A stretch of DNA of 5,658 nucleotides from Candidatus Caccocola faecipullorum (GTDB lineage: Bacteria; Synergistota; Synergistia; Synergistales; Synergistaceae): the NCBI GenBank assembly GCA_018716365.1, contig DVKA01000283.1, positions 1 to 5,658 on the forward strand, given 5' to 3'. Within the stretch, counting starts at the first letter, position 1, and every line of letters starts with the position of its first letter. Position numbers and translations under genes: made by a program. Of the stretch, positions 1 to 5,658 are shown piece after piece. Under the pieces are notes generated by a model. That model searched no databases, was not told the origin of the DNA, and worked only from the letters and a program-made list of their open reading frames with translations.

Positions 1-17
1 CTTTTATATTTTTTCTC

Positions 18-45
18 TTGACTTAGCCGCGTTTCATATTATACT
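18..45 (+). promoter_or_regulatory. Probable sigma70-type promoter of hutH
   Basis: A -35 box TTGACT (18-23, five of six consensus bases) is followed by a 16-bp spacer and a -10 box TATACT (40-45, five of six). Transcription would start near 52, leaving a leader of about 130 nt before hutH. The region is AT-rich and no other gene is visible between it and hutH. The -10 and the base after it (TATACTA) recur in the putative ftcD promoter at 1795-1801. The call rests on motif match only. Confidence 0.65.
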
Positions 46-92
46 AATTGTAGCGCAAAATTTTAGGGTCGAAAAGCTTTAAAGTGCGAAAC

Positions 93-117
93 AGCCGTGC
101 TCCACAGGAGGGCTTTT
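93..117 (+). promoter_or_regulatory. Leader hairpin upstream of hutH, possible attenuator
   Basis: Within the hutH leader, AGCC (93-96) can pair with GGCT (111-114), and CTCC (100-103) with GGAG (107-110), leaving a three-base ACA loop and a GTG bulge on the 5' side. Four T residues (114-117) overlap and follow the stem. This is a weak terminator-like or anti-Shine-Dalgarno-like element. No histidine-rich leader peptide is present, so a classical translating attenuator is unlikely. It could also be a passive leader structure. Confidence 0.35.
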
Positions 118-184
118 AGATCTGAAAAGTATTATAGCATAACTATATGAGATGTAATAAACATCAAATTAAGGAGGAAATTTT

Positions 185-1711
185 ATGTCGACAGTCTATT
201 TAGACGGTAAGTCTCTCACGCTTCAGGATGTTGTGAACGTTGCGCGCAAAGGCTGGAAGGTAGAAATCTCGCCTGAAGCCAAGGAACAGATAAAGGAATG
301 CGCTAAGGCGGTACTCGCTTGGGCCGACGAAGGGCGCGTTGTCTACGGCGTCACGACGGGCTTCGGCGATCTCGCCTCCGTCGTTATTCCGCGCGACAAA
401 TGCCGCCAGCTTCAGGAAAATCTTCTTCTGAGCCACTCCTGCGGATTCGGCGAGCCCTATCCCGAGGACGTAGTCCGCGCAATAATGCTGCTCCGCATCA
501 ACACGCTCTCCCGCGGCTACTCCGGCATCAGCCTTGAGACGCTCCAGCAGATGGTCGACTATCTCAACCTCGGCATTCATCCCGTCGTCCCGACGCAGGG
601 TTCCGTCGGCGCGAGCGGCGACCTCTGCCCGCTTTCGCACGTTGCGATTTCGCTCATCGGCCACGGCAACGTCGTCTACCAGGGCAAGGTTATGCCGACC
701 TCCGAGGCGCTCGTCAAAGTCGGAATGAAGCCCGTCGAGCTCCAGCCGAAGGAAGGCCTCGCGCTCAACAACGGCACAACCGTCATGAACGCCGTCGCGG
801 CTCTCTGCGTCGTCGACGCGCTCACGATGGAAAAGAACGCCGACATCGCCGCGGCAATGTCCGCCGAAGCGCTCCACGCTGTTCCCTACGCCTTCGACAG
901 AAGGACCCACGACCTCCGTCCGCAGGTCGGACAGGGCATCGTCGCCGAGAATATGCGCCGCCTGCTCGAAGGTAGCGAAATCGTCGAGGCTTACAAGAAA
1001 GACCGCGTTCAGGACGCCTACTCGCTGCGCTGCCTGCCGCAGGTTCACGGCACCAGCCGCGACGCGATAGCCTACGTCAAGGAAAAGATTGAAATAGAAA
1101 TCAACTCCGTCACCGACAACCCGATAATTTTCCACAAAGACGGCGACGCGGTCAGCGGCGGAAACTTCCACGGCCAGCCGATGGCTATGGCGATGGACTT
1201 CTTCGGCATCGCAGCGGCGGAATTTGCGAACATCGCCGAGCGCCGCATCGCGCGCATGGTCGACCATAAGCTCTCCGACCTGCCGCCGTTCCTCGTATCC
1301 GACAGCGGCGTCAACAGCGGCTTCATGATTCCGCAGTACACGGCGGCCGCGCTCGTCTCCGAGAACAAAGTCCTCGCGCATCCCTCCGTCGTCGACTCGA
1401 TACCGACCTCGGCGAACCAGGAAGACCACGTTTCGATGGGCGGTTACAGCGCGCGCAAGGCCCGCCAGATACTCAACAACACGAACCGCGTAATCGCAAT
1501 AGAGATGGTCAACGCGGCGCAGGGCATGAACTTCCGCGCTCCGCTGAAGCCCGGCAAAGGCTCCGGCGCGGCCCACGCGGAGTTCCGCAAGCACGTGCCG
1601 TTCTATGAAAAAGATCAGTTCATGCAGCCGCTGCTGCTGAAGTCGCTCGAACTCGTCGAGAGCGGAAAGATGGTCGAAGCCGTCGAAAAGGAAATCGGCG
1701 AACTCAAGTAA
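185..1711 (+). CDS. hutH: Histidine ammonia-lyase (histidase)
   Basis: This cytoplasmic enzyme removes ammonia from L-histidine to give trans-urocanate, the first step of histidine breakdown. The 508-residue length is normal for HutH. The Ala-Ser-Gly triad that cyclises into the MIO cofactor is at 143-145, inside GSVGASGDLCPLSH. Other active-site residues known from Pseudomonas putida HAL are all recognisable: Tyr54, His84, Asn196 (LNNGTT), Tyr279 and Arg282 (DAYSLRC), Phe328 (GGNFHGQP) and Glu413 (NQEDH). The ATG follows a consensus AAGGAGG (171-177) by 7 nt, so the start is secure. It has its own promoter upstream and a strong terminator downstream, separating it from ftcD-hutI. Phenylalanine or tyrosine ammonia-lyases share the fold, but the residues and the hut neighbours point to histidase. 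Codon use strongly favours C-ending codons, suggesting good expression. Confidence 0.98.
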   Translation: MSTVYLDGKSLTLQDVVNVARKGWKVEISPEAKEQIKECAKAVLAWADEGRVVYGVTTGFGDLASVVIPRDKCRQLQENLLLSHSCGFGEPYPEDVVRAIMLLRINTLSRGYSGISLETLQQMVDYLNLGIHPVVPTQGSVGASGDLCPLSHVAISLIGHGNVVYQGKVMPTSEALVKVGMKPVELQPKEGLALNNGTTVMNAVAALCVVDALTMEKNADIAAAMSAEALHAVPYAFDRRTHDLRPQVGQGIVAENMRRLLEGSEIVEAYKKDRVQDAYSLRCLPQVHGTSRDAIAYVKEKIEIEINSVTDNPIIFHKDGDAVSGGNFHGQPMAMAMDFFGIAAAEFANIAERRIARMVDHKLSDLPPFLVSDSGVNSGFMIPQYTAAALVSENKVLAHPSVVDSIPTSANQEDHVSMGGYSARKARQILNNTNRVIAIEMVNAAQGMNFRAPLKPGKGSGAAHAEFRKHVPFYEKDQFMQPLLLKSLELVESGKMVEAVEKEIGELK

Positions 1712-1742
1712 GGGCGAATCGGAAAACATCATAAGACGCATG

Positions 1743-1784
1743 ATAAATGTAAAAAGCGGCTCAGTCGCTTTTTACATTTATTTT
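1743..1784 (+). terminator. Strong hairpin terminator after hutH, nearly symmetrical
   Basis: A perfect 16-bp stem pairs 1743-1758 with 1766-1781 around a 7-nt loop, which can close further through a G-U and a C-G pair. The core is AAAAAGCG / CGCTTTTT, with more T residues at 1781-1784. Because one arm is A-rich and the other T-rich, the element could stop transcription from either side. It lies about 30 nt after the hutH stop codon and would reduce readthrough into ftcD. Confidence 0.85.
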
Positions 1785-1800
1785 ATAAAAAGGCTATACT
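1771..1800 (+). promoter_or_regulatory. Probable promoter of ftcD-hutI, overlapping the hutH terminator
   Basis: TTTACA (1771-1776, five of six -35 consensus bases) lies 18 bp before TATACT (1795-1800, five of six -10 bases). The start would be near 1807, about 35 nt before the ftcD ATG. The -35 box lies within the 3' arm of the terminator hairpin. Support is motif match, position and the need for a promoter after a strong terminator. Confidence 0.6.
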
Positions 1801-1842
1801 ATACCCATAGATTTTTATATACCACGAAAGGCGTGACAGTAA

Positions 1843-2766
1843 ATGGCAATGCAGTTAATTGAATGCGTACCGAATTTCAGCGAGGGAAGAAGACAGGACG
1901 TTATAGATGAAATAGTAAACTGCTTTAAAGGCAAACGCGGAGTCTATCTCCTCGACCACCGCGCGGACGAAGATCACAACCGTCTCGTCGTAAGCCTCGT
2001 CGGAGCTCCCGCGCCGATTCAGGAGGCGCTTCTCGAAGCCGCGAAAGTCGCACTCAAGCACATAGACATGAACGCGCACCAGGGCGGCCATCCGCGCATC
2101 GGAGCCGTCGACGTCGTCCCCTTCACCCCCATCAAGGGCATCACGATGGAAGAGTGCATTGAACTCGCCCACAACTTCGGCGAGCGCTACTACAAAGAGA
2201 CCGGAATCCCCGTCTACTTCTACGAAGACGCAGCGCTTCGTACTGAGAGGAAGCGTCTTGAGGTCATCCGTAAAGGCCAGTACGAAGTGCTCAAGGATGA
2301 GGCCAAGACCAACCCCGACCGCAAGCCCGACGTCGGCGAAGCCTGCCTCCACCCCACCGCGGGCGCTACTGTAATCGGCGCGCGCAAGTTCCTCGTAGCA
2401 TTCAACGTCAACCTCAACACCTCCGACGTAAATATAGCCAAGAAGATCGCAACGACAGTCCGCGCCTCGTCCGGCGGATTCTGCCACGTCAAGGGCATCG
2501 GCCTTGCGCTTGAGGAACGCGGCATCACGCAGGTCAGCATGAACCTCGTAGACTACGAGAAGAACTCGCTCTACCGCGTGCTTGAAATGATCCGCATGGA
2601 GGCGAAACGCTGGGGCGTCGATGTCATTGAGACAGAAGTCTACGGCATGATCCCCGTCAACGCGATACTCGAAAGCGCCGCCTACTACCTCCAGATAGCC
2701 GGTTTCGACCCCGAGCAGGTGCTTGAACTCCGCCTCCTCGAACTCATGGGCAAGGACGCCGAATAA
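1843..2766 (+). CDS. ftcD: Glutamate formimidoyltransferase, single-domain
   Basis: The enzyme transfers the formimino group of N-formimino-L-glutamate to tetrahydrofolate, releasing glutamate and 5-formimino-THF. At 307 residues it covers only the formiminotransferase part (N- and C-terminal subdomains) of the mammalian bifunctional FTCD of about 541 residues; the cyclodeaminase half is absent. The family signature ECVPNFSEGR is at the N-terminus (7-16), and GGHPRIGAVDVVPF (81-94) contains His83, matching the catalytic His82 of porcine FTCD. GARKFLVAFNVNL and the later VKGIGLALEERGITQVSMNL also match the family. The ATG at 1843 follows GAAAGG (1826-1831) by 11 nt; an in-frame ATG two codons later fits the site less well. 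hutI follows 2 nt after the stop codon, so the two are co-transcribed and probably translationally coupled. Confidence 0.97.
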   Translation: MAMQLIECVPNFSEGRRQDVIDEIVNCFKGKRGVYLLDHRADEDHNRLVVSLVGAPAPIQEALLEAAKVALKHIDMNAHQGGHPRIGAVDVVPFTPIKGITMEECIELAHNFGERYYKETGIPVYFYEDAALRTERKRLEVIRKGQYEVLKDEAKTNPDRKPDVGEACLHPTAGATVIGARKFLVAFNVNLNTSDVNIAKKIATTVRASSGGFCHVKGIGLALEERGITQVSMNLVDYEKNSLYRVLEMIRMEAKRWGVDVIETEVYGMIPVNAILESAAYYLQIAGFDPEQVLELRLLELMGKDAE

Positions 2767-2768
2767 TA

Positions 2769-4016
2769 ATGGCGAAAAAACTTTACCGCAATATGCGCCT
2801 ATTCACTCCCGTCGACGGCGGCAAGCCGCTCGCGGGCGCAGAACAGGCGCGCGTTAAAGAAATAAAGAAAGCCGCGATGCTCGTCAGCGGCGGCATAATC
2901 GAGAAAATAGGCGAAGAGGAAGAAATCCTCAAAAATGTATGCCCCTGCGAAGTAGCGATAGAAAAGGACTTCGGCGGAGCCTGCGTCATTCCCGGCTTCG
3001 TAGACCCGCATACGCATATGTGCTTTGCAAAACGGCGCGAAGACGAGTTCGGAATGCGCCTCGCCGGCCTTCCCTACCTTGAGATACTCAAGCGCGGCGG
3101 CGGCATACTCTCCTCAGTCAACGCCGTGAAAGCAGCGACGGAAGACCAGCTTTTTGAGACGACGAAAAAGCTCGCTCTCGCAGCGCTCGCAAAAGGCACG
3201 ACGACCGTCGAGATAAAAAGCGGCTACGGCCTCGAACTCGGCCTTGAGCTCAAGATGCTCGAAGTTATAGGCCGCGTCGGACGCGAGACGCCGCTCGACG
3301 TAGTGCCCACATTCATGGGCGCGCACGCCGTCCCGCAGGAATACAAGGGCCGCGCGGACGAATTCGTCGACGAAGTGCTCGTCAAGCAGATGCTCCCAAA
3401 AGTCAAAGAACAGGGTATAGCGGAGTTCTGCGACGTCTTCTGCGAAGAGGGCGTATTCTCAGTAGACCAGAGCCGCCGGCTGCTCAAGGCCGCCAAAGAA
3501 ATGGGCTTCGACACAAAGATACACGCCGACGAAGTCAACGACCTCGGCGGAGCCGGACTCGCGGCGGAGCTCGCGACGCGCTCGGCGGAGCACCTTCTCG
3601 CCGCCTCGGAGGCGAACCTCCGCGCAATGGGCAAAGCGGGCTCGATAGCCGTGCTGCTCCCCGCAACTGCGTACAGCCTCAAAAAGCCCTACGCGAGAGG
3701 ACGCGAGATGGTCGACTGGGGCGTGCCGGTAGCGATGGCGACGGACTGCAACCCAGGTTCATGCTTCTGCGAATCGATGCCGTTCATCTTCGGCCTCGGC
3801 GTAATGTGCATGGACCTCTCCGTCGAAGAGGCGCTCACCGCAGCGACGCTCAACGCCGCCTACGCCGTGAACCGCGCGAAAAAGCTCGGCAGCCTCGAAG
3901 AGGGCAAGCAGGCGGACTTCCTCGTACTCGACGGCGAAAGCCCGACGACCCTCGCCTACCACGCCGGAGCGACCTCAATCGAAGAAGTCTACAAACTCGG
4001 CGAGCGCGTAGCGTAG
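2769..4016 (+). CDS. hutI: Imidazolonepropionase
   Basis: HutI hydrolyses 4-imidazolone-5-propionate to N-formimino-L-glutamate, which is the substrate of the FtcD encoded just upstream. It is a metal-dependent amidohydrolase of 415 residues, the usual length. Metal ligands equivalent to Bacillus subtilis His80, His82, His249 and Asp324 are visible as His81 and His83 (DPHTH), His252 (IHADE) and Asp326 (ATDCNPG). Catalytic or substrate residues Glu255, His275 (SAEHL), Arg89 or Arg90, Tyr103, Tyr153 (KSGYG) and His186 (GAHAVP) are also present. The ATG lies 2 nt after the ftcD stop; the nearest Shine-Dalgarno-like sequence, AAGGA (2752-2756), is 12 nt away, so translation probably depends partly on coupling to ftcD. 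The gene ends the operon before a strong terminator. Confidence 0.97.
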   Translation: MAKKLYRNMRLFTPVDGGKPLAGAEQARVKEIKKAAMLVSGGIIEKIGEEEEILKNVCPCEVAIEKDFGGACVIPGFVDPHTHMCFAKRREDEFGMRLAGLPYLEILKRGGGILSSVNAVKAATEDQLFETTKKLALAALAKGTTTVEIKSGYGLELGLELKMLEVIGRVGRETPLDVVPTFMGAHAVPQEYKGRADEFVDEVLVKQMLPKVKEQGIAEFCDVFCEEGVFSVDQSRRLLKAAKEMGFDTKIHADEVNDLGGAGLAAELATRSAEHLLAASEANLRAMGKAGSIAVLLPATAYSLKKPYARGREMVDWGVPVAMATDCNPGSCFCESMPFIFGLGVMCMDLSVEEALTAATLNAAYAVNRAKKLGSLEEGKQADFLVLDGESPTTLAYHAGATSIEEVYKLGERVA

Positions 4017-4050
4017 TTTTAGGACAAAAGCACAATCCCCAGACACAGCA

Positions 4051-4077
4051 AAGGCGGCCCGAAGTGGCCGCCTTTTT
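4051..4077 (+). terminator. Rho-independent terminator of ftcD-hutI
   Basis: AAGGCGGCC (4051-4059) pairs perfectly with GGCCGCCTT (4066-4074) around a 6-nt loop, and five T residues (4073-4077) follow the GC-rich stem. It sits 34 nt after the hutI stop codon. On the - strand the same stem is followed by three T residues, so it may also end transcription of the converging transporter gene, whose stop codon is about 40 nt away. No better terminator for that gene is seen. Confidence 0.92.
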
Positions 4078-4118
4078 CAATATTGCTCGATATATATCGC
4101 GATTATCGCCGCACTTGC

Positions 4119-4988
4119 CTATCTCCGATTTTTTAGTCCCGCCCCTAAAAGCTCACCCATCGCCGCGCCGCCTATGATTAAAGCCGCGCCGAGAAGCTGC
4201 GCGCACGAGAGTGTTTCGTTAAGCATAACGGCGGAAAAAAGAAGCGCGGAAAGCGGCTCAAGATAACCGCAGACTGCGACTGAGGCCGCAGGAAGCTTTT
4301 GTATTGAGGTGAAATAGAGATAGCAGCCGACGCCTGTGTTAATAAGCCCGAGGAACATAACCGGCACGGCAAATTCAATTACTCCAGCGATGGAAGGCAG
4401 CCCTTTGCCCACAGCGTAAACCGTAGAAACGGCGCATGCCACGCACATCTGCATCGCCGAGTTCTCAAGCCCGGTAACATTTTTCGCTTTTTTATTAAAA
4501 ATCACCATGAATGAGTACATCAGGGCGGCTGCTAGACCATAGAAAAGCCCGCGCGAAATGCCGCCGCTCTGAAGCTCGGCCCCGTTTACGAGCAGCATAC
4601 CTGCGGCTACTGAACCAAGCCCCGCTATTTTTAAAATTGTAATCTTTTCTCCAAATATAAACGGCGAGAGCGCCATAACGACCACAGGGCCGCAGTAATA
4701 TGCGAGCGTAGGGATGCTGACTCCGGCGAGCACATAGGCTTCAAACAAAAATATCCAACTTATCCCCATAGCCGCACCTGAGACAGCAATGCAGGCCATA
4801 TCTTTTTTGTATTCCAGCGCGCGCATCCGGCCGCCGGAGACAAAATAAGCCAAGCACAGAAAAATACTCGCTATCAGCGTACGCAGCATGACGATTTGAT
4901 AGCTTTCAAGCGCAATGTTCAATGCAACGACGCCGTTGGAGCCGAAAAGGCAGAGCGCCGCGATATACATAAAATAACCGCGTTTCAT
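4119..4988 (-). CDS. EamA/DMT-family membrane transporter
   Basis: This is a drug/metabolite transporter superfamily permease of 289 residues, the usual size for a ten-helix, two-EamA-repeat protein of the inner membrane. Hydrophobic segments run almost end to end. Each half ends in the typical pattern of a proline-containing helix followed by an acidic turn: LAYYCGPVVVMALSPFIFGE in the first repeat and GYLEPLSALLFSAVMLNE in the second. The short C-terminus (KNRR) is positively charged and probably cytoplasmic. Substrate cannot be deduced; characterised relatives export amino acids, nucleosides or other small metabolites, and some import. I chose the ATG at 4988. A TTG at 5000 in the same frame would add four residues and lies 4 nt after the stop of the upstream gene; neither start has a strong ribosome site (GGTTGG at 5003-4998), suggesting translational coupling. 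It is the second gene of a two-gene - strand operon and converges on hutI. Confidence 0.9.
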   Translation of the reverse strand: MKRGYFMYIAALCLFGSNGVVALNIALESYQIVMLRTLIASIFLCLAYFVSGGRMRALEYKKDMACIAVSGAAMGISWIFLFEAYVLAGVSIPTLAYYCGPVVVMALSPFIFGEKITILKIAGLGSVAAGMLLVNGAELQSGGISRGLFYGLAAALMYSFMVIFNKKAKNVTGLENSAMQMCVACAVSTVYAVGKGLPSIAGVIEFAVPVMFLGLINTGVGCYLYFTSIQKLPAASVAVCGYLEPLSALLFSAVMLNETLSCAQLLGAALIIGGAAMGELLGAGLKNRR

Positions 4989-5004
4989 ATCATAGACCAA
5001 CCGA

Positions 5005-5544
5005 TTACGCTTCTATTATCAACGGCTCATGCTTCGCGTAACGCAAAAACGGGCCGATAATATCCGACGTCCTCAATTTCATATAGCCGGTAGTTGTACC
5101 GTCGCTGCATCCATACCACTCGCGCTCCGCAACAGCTTTGTCGAAAACAATTTTCACACGGTTATCGACATCAAGAAGCGCGCTGTACACAGTCGCCGCA
5201 CCGATTTTTGTGCCAAGCATTGAAAACATCAGTTCTGCCGGGGCAAAAGAAAGGTGCGGCGCGCCGGCCGCGCGGCTGAATTTTTTAGCGTTGAAGCGGC
5301 TGCCGCCGGAGGTAATGTAAAGATAAAAGACATCCCGCGCCTGTCCGCATAGAAAAAGCGTTTTCACCATTTCCATGCCGAGCCGCTCGTTAATAAGCAC
5401 GCAGTCGTCCATAGTGACGGCTTCGTCCGTATCGACGCGTTCGTACGCTATCCCCAACTCGCCAAGTACGCGGTAGACACTTTTCTGCAAATCTGATTTG
5501 AAGCTATCAGGCGGCGTTGTAAAAATCCGGCTGACATAGAACAT
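5005..5544 (-). CDS. YbaK/ProX-family aminoacyl-tRNA deacylase-like protein with altered motifs
   Basis: This 179-residue cytoplasmic protein resembles the free-standing editing domains associated with prolyl-tRNA synthetase (YbaK, ProXp-ala, PrdX), which hydrolyse mischarged tRNA such as Ala-tRNA(Pro) or Cys-tRNA(Pro). The N-terminal helix and GIAYERVDTDEAVTMDD resemble the family start. MVKTLFLC holds Lys61, the position of the essential lysine, but the usual following Asn is Thr62. LSFAPAELMFSMLG fits the central region, yet the usual PG.VSP-like loop reads IGAATVYS (114-121) and the usual GCHP..NT motif reads GCSDGTTT (145-152), losing the conserved His. It may therefore have a shifted substrate or belong to a subfamily with its own motif. 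The ATG is preceded by AAGGGA (5561-5556) with 11 nt spacing. The transporter gene follows at once in the same direction. Family assignment is from memory of motifs; specificity is unknown. Confidence 0.8.
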   Translation of the reverse strand: MFYVSRIFTTPPDSFKSDLQKSVYRVLGELGIAYERVDTDEAVTMDDCVLINERLGMEMVKTLFLCGQARDVFYLYITSGGSRFNAKKFSRAAGAPHLSFAPAELMFSMLGTKIGAATVYSALLDVDNRVKIVFDKAVAEREWYGCSDGTTTGYMKLRTSDIIGPFLRYAKHEPLIIEA

Positions 5545-5580
5545 ATCTCTAATCGTCCCTTCTGTTGTGCGTCGACATAA

Positions 5581-5609
5581 AATTTAACATTTTTTCAAGA
5601 AATTGTAAA
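5581..5609 (-). promoter_or_regulatory. Possible promoter of the deacylase-transporter operon
   Basis: Read on the - strand, TTTACA (5609-5604, five of six -35 bases) is followed by a 17-bp spacer and TAAATT (5586-5581, four of six -10 bases). Transcription would start about 30 nt before the ATG at 5544. The region is very AT-rich, so chance matches are common; the call is tentative. Beyond it, 5610-5658 shows no gene or clear site. Confidence 0.4.
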
Positions 5610-5658
5610 AGCAAATATTACACACCGCCAAGCTAGCAGAGCCGTAAATGTCTGTCTG

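Noticed and set aside
84..119. A short GTG-started frame in the hutH leader, 11 codons, as a possible leader peptide
   Set aside because: It has no ribosome site and contains no histidine codons, so there is no reason to think it is translated.
58..191. Direct repeat AAATTTTA followed by a GTCGA-like end at 58-72 and 178-191
   Set aside because: As a repeat it is short, imperfect and AT-rich. There is no sign of duplication or mobility; only its possible pairing role was kept as a finding.
147..203. An 18-codon ATG frame overlapping the hutH start
   Set aside because: It has no Shine-Dalgarno sequence, and it reads through the hutH ribosome site in another frame. Its single His codon does not suggest attenuation.
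200..1741. A 513-codon open frame on the - strand opposite hutH
   Set aside because: hutH is certain on the + strand, and its GC-rich, C-ending codons remove stop codons from the antisense frame. The antisense translation is rich in Arg, Val, Asp and Ala with no recognisable domain, and no ribosome site was seen.
1855..2540. Two - strand open frames opposite ftcD
   Set aside because: They are antisense shadows of a well-supported gene, caused by the same codon bias, with no recognisable protein family.
3224..3682. A 152-codon - strand open frame opposite hutI
   Set aside because: The translation is dominated by Ser, Ala, Pro and Arg, as expected of an antisense shadow, and lies wholly within hutI.
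3761..4177. A + strand open frame running from within hutI past its end
   Set aside because: It is an out-of-frame reading of hutI, very Arg/Pro-rich, then crosses the terminator hairpin and the end of the transporter gene. No domain is recognisable.
187..5576. Excess of the palindrome GTCGAC, ten copies (187, 554, 812, 1259, 1391, 2107, 2811, 3366, 3711, 5571)
   Set aside because: Eight copies are in-frame Val-Asp codon pairs (GTC GAC) in genes that prefer these codons, so codon bias explains the excess rather than a signal sequence.
1..5658. Mobile elements, CRISPR arrays, tRNA or rRNA genes
   Set aside because: No transposase, integrase, spaced repeats, terminal repeats or tRNA-like cloverleaf were recognised on either strand.

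Overview
The window looks like a chromosomal segment from a bacterium with fairly GC-rich genes and AT-rich gaps. It carries a histidine-catabolism locus on the + strand and an unrelated two-gene unit converging on it from the - strand. The single-domain FtcD next to HutH and HutI, the codon style and the absence of hutG or hutF suggest an anaerobic amino-acid-fermenting bacterium. Synergistota (Cloacibacillus or Synergistes-like) or a GC-rich clostridial relative are my best guesses. This is inference from gene content, not a taxonomic proof.

Bases 1-184 hold a good sigma70-type promoter and a leader of about 130 nt with a small hairpin. hutH (185-1711) follows and is closed by a strong hairpin terminator (1743-1784). 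A second promoter, whose -35 box lies inside the terminator's 3' arm, then drives ftcD (1843-2766) and hutI (2769-4016), which are separated by 2 nt. A strong terminator at 4051-4077 ends this unit. On the - strand, a gene for a YbaK/ProX-type aminoacyl-tRNA deacylase relative (5544-5005) is followed at once by an EamA/DMT-family transporter gene (ending at 4119). They read as one operon from a promoter near 5581-5609. Nothing is recognised in the last ~50 bases.

Together hutH, hutI and ftcD supply three of the four steps from histidine to glutamate plus formimino-tetrahydrofolate: histidine to urocanate (HutH), imidazolonepropionate to formiminoglutamate (HutI), and formimino transfer to tetrahydrofolate (FtcD). 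Urocanase (hutU), the step between HutH and HutI, is not in the window and must be encoded elsewhere if the pathway works. The cyclodeaminase that would recycle formimino-THF is also absent. All three Hut proteins keep their catalytic residues and look functional.

I did not find a clearly new system. The points most worth a second look are the changed active-site motifs of the deacylase-like protein, its pairing with a transporter, the separate transcription of hutH and ftcD-hutI by an interlocked terminator and promoter, and the possible structure in the hutH leader.
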